Under the pieces are notes generated by a model. The model was not told the origin of the DNA and ran no database searches. It saw nothing but the letters and a program-made list of their open reading frames with translations. A stretch of 49,012 nt of DNA from an uncultured bacterium (GTDB taxonomy: Bacteria; Verrucomicrobiota; Kiritimatiellia; RFP12; UBA1067), in assembly GCA_902763655.1 (NCBI GenBank), contig CACWSW010000005.1:1-49012 (forward strand), given 5' to 3'. Below, piece after piece: positions 48,221 through 49,012 of this stretch (its first letter is position 1; every line of letters starts with the position of its first letter). The position numbers and the translations under genes were made by a program.

Positions 48221-48910
48221 TTACGATGCCGATGGCGCTTCTGGCGTCGACGGCGATGCGGGGGCTTCTGCTTCTGGTGCCGGCGGCGTTGCAGGCGAGG
48301 CATCGCCGCCGCCAATAGCCTCGTCATATGCGGCGGCAACCATGCAGTAGAATATTGGCATCGTGAACAGGAGGCCGATGCCACACAGCATGAAACCAAG
48401 ACCGGCGATAAGGCTTGCCACGAAGACAACCAGGAAGAATGACCAGAACGGCTTCTTCCCTATCATGTTGAGCGGAGTGCTGAACGCCTCACCGAATGTC
48501 GCGTTTTGGTCTGCAATTAGGAGGATTGCCAAGACCATTATCGCAGGAAAGAAGATGGAAAGGAACCAATTTACAAGCAAGCCGAGAAGCGGCACAAACG
48601 CAAAGAAGAGGTTTATGACAGTGAAGCAGAGAGATAACACGAGGAGGACGAGGAATGCAGGAAGGAACTTGGAGAATCCCTTGAAAAGATCGCCAACTTT
48701 CGGCTTCTGTTCCTGGCCGCGGATAAGGGCGAGCAGGATACCGAACAGGCCACACACCATTGGTCCCGCGCAGATGCTGCAAGTAAAGAAAGAGATTAAG
48801 CCGGCGATGAGCGTGGCCAACAAGACAAGGCCAAAATTTTCCTTGTAGATTTTCCAGCCTTTGCTAAGGCAAGTTCCTACCTGGGCATCATGAATTAACG
48901 GTTTGATCAT
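48221..48910 (-). CDS. Multi-pass membrane protein of unknown function
   Basis: A 229-residue integral membrane protein. It begins MIKPLIHDAQVGTCLSKGWK with an amphipathic lead, then about five hydrophobic helices (LVLLATLIAGLISFFTCSIC, FLPAFLVLLVLSLCFTVINLFF and others) and a Pro/Ala/Glu-rich cytosolic or periplasmic tail (GGGDASPATPPAPEAEAPAS). The layout resembles DUF975/glycerophosphoryl diester phosphodiesterase membrane-domain-like proteins, but no firm family can be given. AGAAAGGA precedes the ATG. It is convergent with ktrA across a hairpin. The last ~100 bp of the window beyond its start hold no gene. Confidence 0.75.
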   Translation of the reverse strand: MIKPLIHDAQVGTCLSKGWKIYKENFGLVLLATLIAGLISFFTCSICAGPMVCGLFGILLALIRGQEQKPKVGDLFKGFSKFLPAFLVLLVLSLCFTVINLFFAFVPLLGLLVNWFLSIFFPAIMVLAILLIADQNATFGEAFSTPLNMIGKKPFWSFFLVVFVASLIAGLGFMLCGIGLLFTMPIFYCMVAAAYDEAIGGGDASPATPPAPEAEAPASPSTPEAPSAS

Positions 48911-49012
48911 TGCTTTTCCTTTCTTAGGGATGAAGATGATGTAAGTTTAGCAGATTGGGTCTTGATATACAAGAGGCTTGTTTTCTCAAATTCTCTCAAA
49001 ATCAGTCCCTCA

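Overview
The window is high-GC chromosomal DNA of a saccharolytic bacterium. It carries many secreted glycoside hydrolases (GH106, GH78, GH28, GH2, GH5-like, GHL10 and three DUF6259 proteins), no SusC/SusD pair, a sodium:solute symporter, type III pantothenate kinase, RNase HIII and hairpin-rich spacers. This fits the PVC group, most likely Kiritimatiellota or a near relative from a gut or anaerobic community. That placement is inferred from gene content; no rRNA is present.

Layout. 1-1498: 3' end of a DUF6259-type glycosidase. 1499-11000: a lower-GC accessory island bounded and punctuated by palindromic repeats. It holds a DUF3800 protein, a two-gene operon (ComEC-like metallo-beta-lactamase plus a 1696-residue sacsin/Hsp90-type ATPase fused to an SF1 helicase), an AbiEi-like antitoxin whose AbiEii toxin is cut off after about 36 codons, and fragments of another gene's 3' end. 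10990-28701: a glycan-degradation region with a frameshifted DUF6259 protein, GH106, GH28, an acyltransferase, a possible small RNA, GH2, DUF6259, a GH5-like enzyme, ManA, an esterase-DUF1080 fusion and an SSS symporter. GH106, GH78 and GH28 together point to rhamnose-containing pectin (rhamnogalacturonan-like) as a substrate. 28773-34463: a His-rich secreted protein, a Tat-exported TIM-barrel protein, an EF-hand membrane protein, a KamA-like radical SAM enzyme, a GDPD and tRNA-Ala(GGC). 34540-48910: RNase HIII, a secreted glycosidase-like protein, a lone OppC-type permease, QueF, an M20 peptidase, GHL10, GH78, CoaX, a lipoprotein, a KtrA/TrkA-type protein and a membrane protein.

Two things stand out. 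First, the MBL plus GHKL-helicase operon looks like an undescribed or little-described defence module: it is AT-rich, has its own promoters, and sits beside an abortive-infection remnant and a DUF3800 gene. Second, a family of composite hairpin repeats has conserved leaders (GGGAGGG, or TGACTGGGA) next to perfect stems whose two arms change together. These occur between island genes and also, in frame, at four places inside manA. Other patterns: seven genes have a TANNNT -10 box ending 6-8 nt before the start codon and no Shine-Dalgarno (probable leaderless mRNAs); several spacers carry short tandem word repeats, each with its own word; and three convergent gene pairs abut or overlap, leaving no room for a terminator.

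Limits: family calls come from reading motifs and general resemblance, without database searches. Protein-level functions of the DUF6259 and GH5-like enzymes, the 771-aa secreted protein and the EF-hand protein are not established.
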